A stretch of 64,000 nucleotides of DNA from BS750m-G57 sp964607575 (lineage in GTDB: Bacteria; Planctomycetota; Phycisphaerae; SM23-33): positions 1 through 64,000 of the forward strand of contig CAZSLS010000008.1 of assembly GCA_964607575.1 (NCBI GenBank), written 5' to 3'. Below the pieces are notes generated by a model. That model searched no databases. It saw nothing but the letters and a program-made list of their open reading frames with translations, and had not been told where the DNA came from. Each line of letters begins with the position of its first letter. Position 1 is the first letter of the stretch. The position numbers and the translations under genes were made by a program. This document shows, piece after piece, positions 54,361-63,293 of the stretch.

Positions 54361-55502
54361 AGGTTGCACTGGTAATAGAACGGATGGACCCCCTCCGAGG
54401 CGGGCGGGAGACCTCGACCGCCCAGGTAGCCGCCGAGCTTGCCCGCTGCGGATGCGGCGTTACGATCGTCTGCCAGTCCGGTCGGTGGGAGTCACCCGGC
54501 GTCGATGTCCGCCAGGTCGGCGCCAAGGGAACCTCACGCGTGAGCCGATTGCGAAACTTCGCCGCCGACGTCGCCCGGGCGATCGAGGGGCAGGGCTTTG
54601 ACATCGTCCATGCCACGCTGCCTATACCGCAGGCGAACGTTTACCAGCCTCGCGGCGGGACCGTGCCCGCACAGATCGCTGCCAGCCTGCGGAGACGATC
54701 CGCCCCAAGCCGCCTCCTGCGGCGGATCACCGAACCGTTTAACGCCTGTCGCCGTCGGATGGCCGCCTTCGAACGCGATCTGCTGACAGGCGGGCGGGCG
54801 ATTTGCCTCTGCGTCAGCCAAATGGTCAAGGACGAATGCTTCAGCTACTACGGCCTGACCGATGGCGTCGAGATGGTCTACAACTGCGTTGACGCTCCCG
54901 CCGGCGATACCAGGGACGACGATCGTTCGCGGATCAGGGGCGATATTGGCGCCGCGGCGGACGATCCGGTATTTCTGACCGTCGCGACAAATTTTGAACT
55001 GAAGGGCATTGCCCGGGGGATCGAGGCCTTCGCCCGGTGGCGCGGCGATTCGGGACGTGACGGTTCGCGCCTGGTGGTTGTCGGTCGCCGGTCGCCCGAT
55101 CGCTACATCAAGCTGGCGGCAGATTGCGGTGCAGGCGACGCGGTAGTCTTCGTACCGCCGAGCGAAGAGATATTCCAATGGTATGCAGCCGCCGACGCGG
55201 TGATACTCCTGAGCTGGTACGATCCGTGCAGCCGGGTGGTGTTGGAAGCCGCCCGCTGGTCGATACCGTCGATCACGACGAGGTTCAACGGTGCGGCTGA
55301 GGCGTTCGGCGACGGTGGATGTATCGTGGTGGACTCCCCGTTGGACAGCGGTGCTATTGTGGCCGGTATGGCGGTGATGGCCGATCCGGTCACGCGACAG
55401 AAACATTCCGAGGCCTGCGGGGCTCTTGGCGACTACCTCGGCGTCGAAAGGCACGTTAAGGAATTGATCGACGCATACGGCCGTGCGCCGAAAATAAAAT
55501 AA
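54357..55502 (+). CDS. GT4 glycosyltransferase of the LPS core operon
   Basis: 381 residues with the GT-B fold of family 4. It begins VALVIERMDPLRGGRETST, an LPS-type (WaaG-like) start. The acceptor region is DIVHATLPIPQANVYQPRGG; the nucleotide-sugar motif is LSWYDPCSRVVLEAARWSIPSITT (E in the x7-E position is LE). The central LTVATNFELKGIARG marks the second domain. Its product probably adds a hexose to the core. It overlaps the kinase gene by 4 bases and its stop overlaps the plsY start by one base. Confidence 0.87.
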   Translation: MKVALVIERMDPLRGGRETSTAQVAAELARCGCGVTIVCQSGRWESPGVDVRQVGAKGTSRVSRLRNFAADVARAIEGQGFDIVHATLPIPQANVYQPRGGTVPAQIAASLRRRSAPSRLLRRITEPFNACRRRMAAFERDLLTGGRAICLCVSQMVKDECFSYYGLTDGVEMVYNCVDAPAGDTRDDDRSRIRGDIGAAADDPVFLTVATNFELKGIARGIEAFARWRGDSGRDGSRLVVVGRRSPDRYIKLAADCGAGDAVVFVPPSEEIFQWYAAADAVILLSWYDPCSRVVLEAARWSIPSITTRFNGAAEAFGDGGCIVVDSPLDSGAIVAGMAVMADPVTRQKHSEACGALGDYLGVERHVKELIDAYGRAPKIK

Positions 55503-56179
55503 TGATCGAGAATCCCTACATCCTGTTGATTGCGTTTCCGCTGACAGCCTACGTTATCGGCGCCACTCCGTTCGGTCCGATACTCGCGCGGTTTCACGGC
55601 GTGAATCTCCGCAAGCACGGTTCGGGCAATGTTGGGGCTACGAATGTCGGGCGGACGCTCGGGCGGCGGTGGGGGATGCTTTGCTTCTCTCTGGACGTAC
55701 TTAAAGGTCTCGTGCCCGTGCTGCTGGCGAGGTTGCTGGGGCCCGCGGTGACATCCGGAGCGGCGCCTTCGCAGTTGAGTCAGTTCGCATGGTTGGCGGC
55801 GGGCTTCGGGGCGATACTCGGGCACGTTATGAGTTTCTGGTTGGGGTTTCGGGGTGGTAAGGGGGTGGCTACCTCGCTGGGAGTTGTGTTGGGAACGTTC
55901 CCGTACTTCACCTTCGCCGGACTCGCCGCGCTGGGGATATGGGTGATTGTCGTGCTGACCACCCGTTACGTTTCGCTAGCCAGCATCGTTGCGGTGGTGG
56001 TATTCGTGTTGGCGTTCGCGGGGATAAACTGGTTCGCACTGGGCCTGACACCTCGCGACCTCTGGCCGCTGGGTTCGTTCGCATCCGCCATGGCGGCGCT
56101 CATCATCTACCTGCACCGGGGCAATCTCGGGCGACTGCTCGCCGGTACGGAATCCAAGGTGAACATTCGCAGTTCGTAG
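55502..56179 (+). CDS. plsY: glycerol-3-phosphate acyltransferase PlsY
   Basis: 225 residues, multi-pass membrane protein. PlsY acylates glycerol 3-phosphate with acyl-phosphate in phospholipid synthesis. Conserved motifs are present: GATPFGPILARFHGVNLRKHGSGNVGATNVGR (motif 1, with the S-G-N-x-G-x-T-N core), FGAILGHVMSFWLGFRGGKGVAT (motif 2) and LIIYLHRGNLGRLLAGTESK (motif 3). The start codon overlaps the previous stop, so it is cotranscribed with the envelope operon. Confidence 0.93.
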   Translation: MIENPYILLIAFPLTAYVIGATPFGPILARFHGVNLRKHGSGNVGATNVGRTLGRRWGMLCFSLDVLKGLVPVLLARLLGPAVTSGAAPSQLSQFAWLAAGFGAILGHVMSFWLGFRGGKGVATSLGVVLGTFPYFTFAGLAALGIWVIVVLTTRYVSLASIVAVVVFVLAFAGINWFALGLTPRDLWPLGSFASAMAALIIYLHRGNLGRLLAGTESKVNIRSS

Positions 56180-56181
56180 AC

Positions 56182-56200
56182 GCCGCTTCTACGTTACGCC
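56182..56200. repeat. copy of the CCGCTTCTACG repeat
   Basis: GCCGCTTCTACGTTACGCC matches the phrase at 43717-43736 but for one base. It lies between plsY and the thioesterase gene, partly inside the end of the latter. Confidence 0.4.
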
Positions 56201-56592
56201 ATAACATCCGCGAGCCACGCCGGCGGTCTGATCGGTTTGCCTTCGGCGTTGACGATGGCGTGTACGGTATAACCGCTTGCCACCCGGTCGCCCGAGACGT
56301 GGGCGATGGTGACGTCAAATCGCATGCTGGCTTTTCCGGCCATTGCGGCTGTGGTGATAAGTTCGAGTTGATCGTCGTATCTCGCCCGCCCGTGAAATTC
56401 CACGTGCGCTTCGACGAGCGGAAGCAGCGCGCCGCGCAGTTCCATTTCGGCGTACGGTATGCCCGCCTGCCTGAGCCAGTCGGTTCGCCCGACTTCAAAC
56501 CACTCCAGTGCGCGGGAATTGTAGAACGTCCCCATCTGGTCGGTTTCGCTGTATCGAACGCGGAGTTTTGTCGTGCTCTTTTCAGGAGGCAT
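56194..56592 (-). CDS. YbgC-like hotdog acyl-CoA thioesterase
   Basis: 132 residues, single hotdog domain. The family signature VRYSETDQMGTFYNSRALEWFEVGRT carries the catalytic Asp (SETDQMG). It hydrolyses short acyl-CoA or acyl-ACP thioesters in the cytoplasm. It follows the MBL-fold gene by 34 bases on the same strand, so the two are probably one unit. Its exact substrate is not visible. Confidence 0.88.
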   Translation of the reverse strand: MPPEKSTTKLRVRYSETDQMGTFYNSRALEWFEVGRTDWLRQAGIPYAEMELRGALLPLVEAHVEFHGRARYDDQLELITTAAMAGKASMRFDVTIAHVSGDRVASGYTVHAIVNAEGKPIRPPAWLADVMA

Positions 56593-56626
56593 GATCGGGT
56601 CCTTGTATCAGATCGCGCCAGGGCGA

Positions 56627-57397
56627 TCAAGCGTCCAAAACGCCTCGCCTGGCGGAGTTCAGTACTTTCGACAGGGCGTCGGCGTGTTTCCATGCCTCGA
56701 ATCGCCACCAGCCGCTCATGTCGTCGGGCGGGGGGACCGCCGCGGCGATCTCGCTGTCGCTCTTGCCCGATGCCGCCAGTTCCGCGACGGTTTCGAGAAG
56801 GTAATCGAAGTACTCCACCCATCGCACCAACTCCCCCGTACCACATACCGGTCCGTGCCCGGGGACCACAATTGATGCGTCGAATTCGATCAGCCGCGCA
56901 TAAGTATCCCGTAGGCGCCGGCGGAGTTCGCCGTTCAACAGACCGCCCGAGGGGATCAGGCCCCATCCGAATATGTCGCCCGCGAACAGGACGCTATCGT
57001 CCGGAGCCCAGACCACGCAATCTTCGGCGGTGTGGCATCCGGGCATCGGGATCATGCAAACTTTCCGCCCGGGCGACTCGAACACCCTGCCCGCCGCTTC
57101 GATCGTCGCAGTTCGCTGATTGACGATCTCGGCGTCGAATCGCTCGACGAACGCTCCGTTAAGCGATACGTGGTCGTAGTGCGTGTGGGTGTTCAGTACG
57201 TAGCGAACCGGCTTGTCGCCGACCGATTTGGCGATCGCGGCTAGCACTTCGCCCTCGAGATGCGCTTCTTCCAGGGCGTCTACGACCAGTATGTACTCGC
57301 CCATATCGCACCAGCCCATATTGTCGATCGCCTGCCGCACGAAGAAACCTTCGCCCGCGGTCACAATCACCGGTGTATCTGTCGGATCGCCTGTCAT
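56627..57397 (-). CDS. metallo-beta-lactamase fold hydrolase
   Basis: 256 residues. The HxHxDH zinc motif reads THTHYDHVS, further metal ligands are in PGCHTAEDCVVW and VLFAGDIFG, and PGHGPV supplies the last His. No signal peptide is seen, so it is cytoplasmic, probably a glyoxalase II-like or thioester hydrolase. The family is broad and the substrate cannot be named. The ATG at 57397 has AAGGAC upstream. Confidence 0.83.
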   Translation of the reverse strand: MTGDPTDTPVIVTAGEGFFVRQAIDNMGWCDMGEYILVVDALEEAHLEGEVLAAIAKSVGDKPVRYVLNTHTHYDHVSLNGAFVERFDAEIVNQRTATIEAAGRVFESPGRKVCMIPMPGCHTAEDCVVWAPDDSVLFAGDIFGWGLIPSGGLLNGELRRRLRDTYARLIEFDASIVVPGHGPVCGTGELVRWVEYFDYLLETVAELAASGKSDSEIAAAVPPPDDMSGWWRFEAWKHADALSKVLNSARRGVLDA

Positions 57398-57631
57398 TTT
57401 TGCTGTCCTTGGATGAAAAGTATTAAGAAACTCGGTCGAAAGTTTGCGTGAGTATATTCCTAGCCGGCCTGAATGACACAACCGTTATTGGGGGTGTTGG
57501 CTTTGTCGATATTGTTCTCGATCATTTCCGCGGGTCTCCCATTATCTCCGGAGACAGGGATGATTCTACAAATCAAGCGAATCAGGGACACGCAAATAAT
57601 CGCATTTGCGGAGCCCCCGGGGCGGCGACAA

Positions 57632-57671
57632 GGAATATCCAAAGGGAGCCCCGACGGGGCTCTGGGATATC
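57632..57671. repeat. nested palindrome GAGCCCCGACGGGGCTC
   Basis: An inner 7-base-arm palindrome (57646-57662) is flanked by imperfect GGAATATCC and GGGATATC arms. It lies in the non-coding interval 57398-57955 and looks like a dispersed palindromic unit. Together with the next entry it is all I recognise there. Confidence 0.5.
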
Positions 57672-57696
57672 TTGACATATATACCGAGCCCTCCCG

Positions 57697-57821
57697 AAGA
57701 TTATGCAACAAGCCTCCCGGTTCTTGCTAAACCGCAAGCGGTCTGACTCCACACTCATTCGGATTCTATCGTATTCGCCGCTTGCGGCTTAGCGCTTTTG
57801 GGACGCTCGTTGCATAATCTT
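57697..57821. repeat. large imperfect inverted repeat with AAGATTATGCAAC ends
   Basis: Perfect 13-base ends (AAGATTATGCAAC at 57697-57709 and its complement at 57809-57821) flank inner arms ending in CCGCAAGCGG (57732-57741) and CCGCTTGCGG (57778-57787). The arms share about 50 bases with mismatches. It resembles a small MITE- or REP-like element, and its core matches the palindrome at 17557-17570. Confidence 0.6.
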
Positions 57822-57955
57822 CTCACGGACGGGTCTACCTTATGTCGGTCCTGACGGACCTGACCTGCCCCCGTGCGCGTTTGAATCCCGCCGTGTAGCT
57901 CTTGGCGCATAAAAAAGTTCCGACAGTCATGGAGTGCATGCGATGTCGGAACTTA

Positions 57956-58045
<90 letters not shown>

Positions 58046-58385
58046 GGTGGTAAATACCGTCAGTCGTCCCAGACAATCGTCTCGGGCAAACTGCCAGTAC
58101 ATGCCCCTTTATATCGGCCCGCGGCGGTGCTGTCAAGACAGGCATTGGCGTGCTCGCTTTCAAACAGTTTACATACGAGCATGGCGCTGACGAGACGCCG
58201 AGCGGATACTACAGCAATAACCAGACTCCCGGGCGGTGTCCCGTCGACCGGTATTAGGGGCCCAGATCCGCGATCCAATGCAAAAAGGTGGAATTGCCGA
58301 AGCTTCGCCGGAAACAGCATGCCTCCATAATACGTGCTGTATCAGGAGATTACAGAATGTTTGCGTGTTTCTATCATTTTTGCAC

Positions 58386-58415
58386 TTGACTTAGAATGTT
58401 AGTTGCGGATATACT
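58386..58415 (+). promoter_or_regulatory. promoter of the iron operon
   Basis: TTGACT (-35) and TATACT (-10) are separated by 18 bases, in the 504-base interval 58046-58549. It precedes the regulator gene by about 135 bases. The TTAGAATGTTAG sequence between the boxes may be an operator, but I cannot show it. A short open frame on the minus strand at 58060-58320 looks like chance. Confidence 0.5.
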
Positions 58416-58549
58416 TGTTCGTTGTGCCGAACACTGCGAATCCCGCACCGATGTGTGGAGGTGGTTTGGCGTTCTGTGAGTTTTGTATCGTTGGTGGCCC
58501 CTGCGTGGCAATTGTCGCGGGTAGACTGCCAGATATGGTGGATATTCAG

Positions 58550-59332
58550 ATGGCAAGTGGATCCGACAAACTCAGTCCGTCACTTGAAGACTACCTTGAG
58601 GCCGTATTGATCCTGGTGCGTCGCGGCAGTGTGGCGCGAGTGCGGGACATAGCGGCGCATCTTGATGTTGGCAAGTCGTCGGTTACCGGTGCGGTGAAGA
58701 CACTTGCCAAGCGCGGGCTGGTTAACTACGAACCGTACCAGTTCATAACGTTGACCGATCGCGGGCGGGAACTTGCTGAGGATATTTCGGCAAGGCACGT
58801 TCTGCTGCGGGAGTTTCTGAGCGATATTCTCGGTCTGGACGAAGAGGCCGCAGAGGCCAACGCCTGTCGTATGGAACATGCCGTCGACGCCGAACTCCTG
58901 GAGCAGTTGGGGAAGTTTTCTGTTTTTGTCCGCGACTGCCCGCGAGCGGGAAAGAGTTGGATCAGAGCGTTTGTCGAGCGCTGCGGGGCAGGCGATGTGG
59001 ACGGTGAGGTCTGCGGCCGCTGCGCCGCGGAGATTGACTCAGGCCGCGGAAAAGTTTCTGCGCCGGTCGAGGTTGTTGGTTCCGAACACGGGGATCAGGC
59101 TGCGGCGATGCCCCTGACGATGGCGTCGGTCGGGCAGGAGGTTTGCGTCGCCGAGATCACCGGCACGCGCGAACTTCAGCACCGTCTAGCCGAGATGGGT
59201 CTGACCCCGGGCATGAGGTTCTCGGTTGTCAACAAGGGAAATCCCGGGCCTTTCATTATTTCGGTGAAGGGTTCAAAGCTGATGCTCGGTCGGGGAACGG
59301 TGCATCGAGTAATGGTGACGGCGGACTCTTAG
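58550..59332 (+). CDS. DtxR/MntR-family metal-dependent regulator with C-terminal FeoA/SH3 domain
   Basis: 260 residues, cytoplasmic. The N-terminal winged helix starts with SLEDYLEAVLIL, where the Asp and Glu are in the DtxR/MntR metal-site positions, then VRDIAAHLDVGKSSVTGAVKTLAKRGLV as the helix-turn-helix. ARHVLLREFL and CRMEHAVD supply more ligands (His, Glu, His). A FeoA-like SH3 domain is at about 180-260 (VCVAEITGTRELQHRLAEMGLTPG). Cys-rich text (CGRCAAE) lies in the linker. It likely senses Fe(II) or Mn(II) and controls the feoB operon. The ATG at 58550 is preferred; an ATG five codons earlier is also possible. Confidence 0.88.
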   Translation: MASGSDKLSPSLEDYLEAVLILVRRGSVARVRDIAAHLDVGKSSVTGAVKTLAKRGLVNYEPYQFITLTDRGRELAEDISARHVLLREFLSDILGLDEEAAEANACRMEHAVDAELLEQLGKFSVFVRDCPRAGKSWIRAFVERCGAGDVDGEVCGRCAAEIDSGRGKVSAPVEVVGSEHGDQAAAMPLTMASVGQEVCVAEITGTRELQHRLAEMGLTPGMRFSVVNKGNPGPFIISVKGSKLMLGRGTVHRVMVTADS

Positions 59333-59359
59333 ACGCCGGATAAAGGATACAGCACTTCG

Positions 59360-61909
59360 ATGTCCCGATTGAACATAGCACTGGCGGGTAATCCCAACTC
59401 GGGAAAGACCACGATCTTCAATTCGCTGACCGGCGGGCGCCAGCACGTGGGCAACTACCCCGGCGTGACGGTCGAGAAGAAAGAAGGGACGGCCGTTGTC
59501 GGAGGCAGGGAAGTCGATGTCGTCGACCTCCCGGGCACGTACAGCCTGACGGCCTACACGATCGAAGAGATCGTCACGCGGAAGTTCATCATGGAGTCCG
59601 AGCCGGACGTCGTGATCGATATCGTCGATTGTTCGAATCTCGAGCGTAATCTCTATCTCGCCACGCAGTTGCTGGAGTGCGGAGTTCCGCTCGTTCTGGC
59701 GTTCAACAAGAGCGACCTGGCGGAGGCTCGCGGGTTCCATATTGACTGCCCGCGTCTGGCGGATCTGCTGGGCGTACCGATCGTCGAAACGGTGGGCACG
59801 AGCGGTGCCGGTCTGGACGAACTGCTCGCCAAGGCGCTGGAGGTCGCCGCGGCGGGGAGCGAGGCTGTCGCACAGCAGCGCCTGCCCGATTACGGTACGG
59901 AACTCGAGCCGCACGTGGTTGAAATGGCCCGTGAAATTGCGACTCGCTGCGGGCTGGAGCGTCACAGCCGCTGGTATGCGCTGAAGCTTCTGGAAGGTGA
60001 TAAAGAGACCATCAAGCGCGTCGAGTCTCTGGCGGATGAGGCTCACCGCGAGCAGATCGCCGAGATCATCGCGGAAACCGGTTCGCTACGAAAGCACATT
60101 GAGGAAGTATGCGGCGATTCGCCGGAAATAGTTTTCGCGGATCGGCGTTATGGCTTCATCTCCGGGGCGTGTACCGAGGCGGTGGTGCAGAGCGTCGAGG
60201 CTCGCCACGACCTTTCCGACCGCATCGACGCGGTGATGACGCATCCGATCATGGGCCTGCCTATATTCATCGCGATGATGTACGTGGTGTTCCAACTGAC
60301 CTTCACCATCGGCGCGTTACCGATGGGTTGGATCGAGAGCGGGTTTGGCTGGTTGTCGGAGAATCTCGCGATGCTTTGGCCCAAGGCCTCCGAGAGCCTG
60401 CTCAAGAGCCTCCTGATCGACGGGATAATAGGCGGCGTGGGCGGCGTGATAGTCTTCCTGCCGAACATCCTGCTGCTGTTCGCGGGGATTGCGATTCTGG
60501 AAGATTCGGGCTACATGGCGCGGGCGGCGTTCGTGATGGACCGGTGGATGCACAAGATCGGTTTGCACGGAAAGAGTTTCATCCCGATGCTGATCGGTTT
60601 CGGTTGTAACGTGCCGGCGATCATGGCCACCCGCACGCTGGAAACGCGCCGCGACCGGATGACCACAATGCTGGTGATCCCGCTGATGAGCTGCGGGGCG
60701 AGGCTGCCGATCTACGCATTGATTATCCCGGCGTTCTTCCCGTCGGCGTGGCACGGGCCGATGCTCTGGACGATGTACCTGATCGGGATCCTGCTGGCGA
60801 TTGTCCTGGCAAGATTGCTCAGATCGACCCTGTTCAAGGGCGAGTCGGCGGCGTTCGTGATGGACCTCCCGCCGTACCGCATGCCGACGGTCAAGGGGCT
60901 GGCGGTTCACATGTGGGAGCGATCGTGGATGTACCTCCGCAAGGCCGGTACGGTCATCCTGGGCGTGTCGGTCATAATGTGGGCGCTGGCCGCCTTCCCG
61001 CGAATGTCTTCGGACGAACTTGACGCTAAATACGCCGATCGAACCCAAGCCGCCCAAACGACCTTCACCGCCGGCTTGGACGGCGTGAATAACCTGCTGG
61101 GCCTGGGGGAGGGCTCTTCGGTTGTTGCCAATGCGGTCGAGGCGGAAATGACGCTCGCCGAGGCCGCCGGGGAGTTCTTCGAACACGAGCAGGGGTATGT
61201 CGACGCCCGGGCCGCCCGAGATGCGACGATCGCATCGCTGCTTGACGGGCCTGACGGCGAGACCCTCAAGCGGTTCATGGATGCTCGCGACCAGATCGTC
61301 GCCGCACGGGAGGCATTTGCCCGGACGGTCGAGGACGAGGAGTTGCAAGGGGGGTCGAGGCAGTATGTGGCGATGGAACTGTACCGCGACAGGGAACTCG
61401 ATAAGATCGCCAAAGCCTCCCCGCGGGCCAGCGCTGCCGCGATGAAATATCTCGACGAATCTGTAGGCCCGCTGGCCCAGGCGATGGGCGATATCGAAAA
61501 CTCGCAACTGCTGGACCGAACCAGCCAGAGCATACTCGGGCGGATCGGGCGGGGCATTGAGCCCGTGGTCCGGCCGATGGGATTTGACTGGCGGATCGGT
61601 ACGGCGCTGTTGGGATCGTTTGCGGCGAAGGAGGTTTTCGTTGCCCAGATGGGGATCGTCTATTCGGTTGGCGAAGGGTCCGATGATTCGGCGACTTTGC
61701 GGAAGAAACTCAGCGATAATTACAGTCCGCTGGTGGGGTTCTGCATAATGCTGTATTGCCTGGTAAGTGCGCCGTGCGTTGCGACGATAGCGGCTACCTG
61801 GCAGGAAAGCGGGCGTCTGCGGTGGGCCCTGGCGCAACTGATAGGCCTGACGCTGCTGGCGTACGTGCTGACGGTGGCGGTGTACCAGATCGGAAGTCGT
61901 CTGGGTTGA
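59360..61909 (+). CDS. feoB: ferrous iron transporter FeoB
   Basis: 849 residues, inner-membrane Fe(II) uptake. The G domain has GNPNSGKTT (G1, about residues 10-18), GNYPGVTVEKKEG (G2), DLPGTYSL (G3) and NKSD (G4). Membrane segments start after about 290, with the Gate motifs (SCGARLPIYAL, GFGCNVPAIM) of the family. It is longer than typical FeoB because of an insertion of roughly 100 residues at about 555-725, with acidic and coiled-coil character. AAGGATAC precedes the ATG. It lies 27 bases after the regulator and 24 bases before the Cys-rich gene. Confidence 0.95.
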   Translation: MSRLNIALAGNPNSGKTTIFNSLTGGRQHVGNYPGVTVEKKEGTAVVGGREVDVVDLPGTYSLTAYTIEEIVTRKFIMESEPDVVIDIVDCSNLERNLYLATQLLECGVPLVLAFNKSDLAEARGFHIDCPRLADLLGVPIVETVGTSGAGLDELLAKALEVAAAGSEAVAQQRLPDYGTELEPHVVEMAREIATRCGLERHSRWYALKLLEGDKETIKRVESLADEAHREQIAEIIAETGSLRKHIEEVCGDSPEIVFADRRYGFISGACTEAVVQSVEARHDLSDRIDAVMTHPIMGLPIFIAMMYVVFQLTFTIGALPMGWIESGFGWLSENLAMLWPKASESLLKSLLIDGIIGGVGGVIVFLPNILLLFAGIAILEDSGYMARAAFVMDRWMHKIGLHGKSFIPMLIGFGCNVPAIMATRTLETRRDRMTTMLVIPLMSCGARLPIYALIIPAFFPSAWHGPMLWTMYLIGILLAIVLARLLRSTLFKGESAAFVMDLPPYRMPTVKGLAVHMWERSWMYLRKAGTVILGVSVIMWALAAFPRMSSDELDAKYADRTQAAQTTFTAGLDGVNNLLGLGEGSSVVANAVEAEMTLAEAAGEFFEHEQGYVDARAARDATIASLLDGPDGETLKRFMDARDQIVAAREAFARTVEDEELQGGSRQYVAMELYRDRELDKIAKASPRASAAAMKYLDESVGPLAQAMGDIENSQLLDRTSQSILGRIGRGIEPVVRPMGFDWRIGTALLGSFAAKEVFVAQMGIVYSVGEGSDDSATLRKKLSDNYSPLVGFCIMLYCLVSAPCVATIAATWQESGRLRWALAQLIGLTLLAYVLTVAVYQIGSRLG

Positions 61910-61933
61910 TGCGGCGGATGAAAGAGTTGCGGA

Positions 61934-62140
61934 ATGTGGAAGATGTTTGAATCAATAATCGTGCTGGTGGTGATAGGCGTTGCGGCCGCATTTCTGGCGT
62001 GCCGTGCGAAGAAGACCCTCAGCGGCGAGGACGGCTGCGGGTGCGGTAAAGAGAAGAGTTGCGCGGTGAAGTCACTCGATTCGCTGTCCGCCGCCGACGC
62101 CCCCGAACAAGAAGATGAGGACGATGACGCGGGCGCCTAA
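61934..62140 (+). CDS. FeoB-associated Cys-rich membrane protein
   Basis: 68 residues: one N-terminal membrane helix (about 6-24), then a Cys/Gly segment (EDGCGCGKEKSCAV) and an acidic tail. It matches the small FeoB-associated Cys-rich proteins found downstream of feoB, which are thought to help iron transfer. It belongs to the iron operon. Its stop overlaps the converging amidase stop (CTAA). Confidence 0.85.
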   Translation: MWKMFESIIVLVVIGVAAAFLACRAKKTLSGEDGCGCGKEKSCAVKSLDSLSAADAPEQEDEDDDAGA

Positions 62141-62907
62141 GTCACGTCCCGCCGGATATCGCGCAGGGCGGGGAACTGGTCTCGCCAGCGGTTAAGCGCG
62201 TCGCTGTCGAGCGGCGCGCCGATGACGCACTGATCGTCGCCTGCCCGGGCCAGGACGTTTCCCTGCGGATCGATTATGACGCTACCGCCGGCGTAAGTGT
62301 GGTTCGGATCGGTCCCGCAGCGATTGACGCCGACGACGTATGCCTGGTTTTCGATAGCCCGGGCGCGCAGCAGGCATGCCCAGTGGTCCGAGCGTTGCGC
62401 CGGCCAGTTGGCGATCACCGCGATGAGATCGGCCCCGCCGCCCGCGGCGCTGCGGAACAACTCGGGAAACCGCAGATCGTAGCATATCGCCGGGGCCAGT
62501 TGGAACTTGCCCACGGGGATCACGACCGCCTCATCACCGGGCGTGTAGTGGTCGGCTTCTGACGAGGGCGAGAAGGGATGCATCTTCCAGTAACGCCCGA
62601 TAAGCGATCCGTCCGGGGCGAGGAGTACTGCTTCATTGCGGAAAGTCTCGCCGTATCGCCTCGCCAGTCCGCCCAGCAGGTAGACGCCGAATTTGCCGGC
62701 GCTTTCGGACAGGAACGTTGCGGTCGGTCCGTCAGGCGGTTCGGCCAGTGTGGCGGCGTCCATCGAGAAGCCCGTGGAGAACATCTCCGGTAGGACCACG
62801 AGATCTCCGCGCTGGAGATCTGCCGACGCCAGCAGTTCCGCGATCGCCCGGCGGTTGGCGGGCGGGTCGGACCATACGATATCGAGTTGGATGCACAGGG
62901 CGTTCAT
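62137..62907 (-). CDS. carbon-nitrogen hydrolase, omega-amidase YafV-like
   Basis: 256 residues of the nitrilase superfamily. The catalytic triad is visible: Glu in VVLPEMFSTGFSM, Lys in RYWKMHPFSP and Cys in AICYDLRFPELFR. The PEMFSTGF and KMHPF segments are typical of omega-amidase (YafV), which deamidates 2-oxoglutaramate and 2-oxosuccinamate to remove toxic keto-amides in methionine and glutamine salvage. AGGA lies about 6 bases before the ATG at 62907. The long in-frame upstream extension has no conserved content. Confidence 0.9.
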   Translation of the reverse strand: MNALCIQLDIVWSDPPANRRAIAELLASADLQRGDLVVLPEMFSTGFSMDAATLAEPPDGPTATFLSESAGKFGVYLLGGLARRYGETFRNEAVLLAPDGSLIGRYWKMHPFSPSSEADHYTPGDEAVVIPVGKFQLAPAICYDLRFPELFRSAAGGGADLIAVIANWPAQRSDHWACLLRARAIENQAYVVGVNRCGTDPNHTYAGGSVIIDPQGNVLARAGDDQCVIGAPLDSDALNRWRDQFPALRDIRRDVT

Positions 62908-63047
62908 TGCAAGTCCTGCCCGCCGGGGTGTTTCTACGCGCCGGGGGGATGAGTTAATCTTACCGGCTTTTTTGCTTCTCGGCGATTGGAAACTTACTTT
63001 CCACTTGTTGGAGTAATTCGTTGATATGGAGCAAACAGGGGTTATAC

Positions 63048-63284
63048 ATGGAAGATTCTGTTTCTGGTTTATGGCCCGCCCAGGCCGGCGAAAACAAGCG
63101 CTCAGCGGTATTCGCATACGCATTGTGGATTCAGCACGCTCTGCTCGGTAAGACGATCGCCCCCGTGCCCGACATACAGTGGCAGGAGGCCGTCGGAAGG
63201 CGCCTTCTCACGCCCGCCGAAAAGGCCGCCCGCTGCCGGTACTTCGATCGTAAAGCCCGCGCCGGACTGGCGATGTGCCAATAG
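63048..63284 (+). CDS. small hypothetical protein
   Basis: 78 residues with no signal peptide or membrane segment. It contains aromatic residues (WPAQAGEN, YALWIQHALLG) and an RCRYFDRKAR segment. AGGGG lies 8 bases before the ATG. It runs between a divergent amidase gene and a converging DUF502 gene. No family was recognised; the gene is possible but not strongly supported. Confidence 0.45.
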   Translation: MEDSVSGLWPAQAGENKRSAVFAYALWIQHALLGKTIAPVPDIQWQEAVGRRLLTPAEKAARCRYFDRKARAGLAMCQ

Positions 63285-63293
63285 TGCCCGGCG

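Noticed and set aside
57632..57821. CRISPR array or terminator for the palindromic stretch
   Set aside because: Repeats are not regularly spaced and no T tract follows; the structure is one inverted repeat plus one hairpin.
58060..58320. 86-codon minus-strand frame before tRNA-Ser
   Set aside because: No ribosome binding site, no motif, and poor codon pattern; the region more likely holds only the iron-operon promoter further on.
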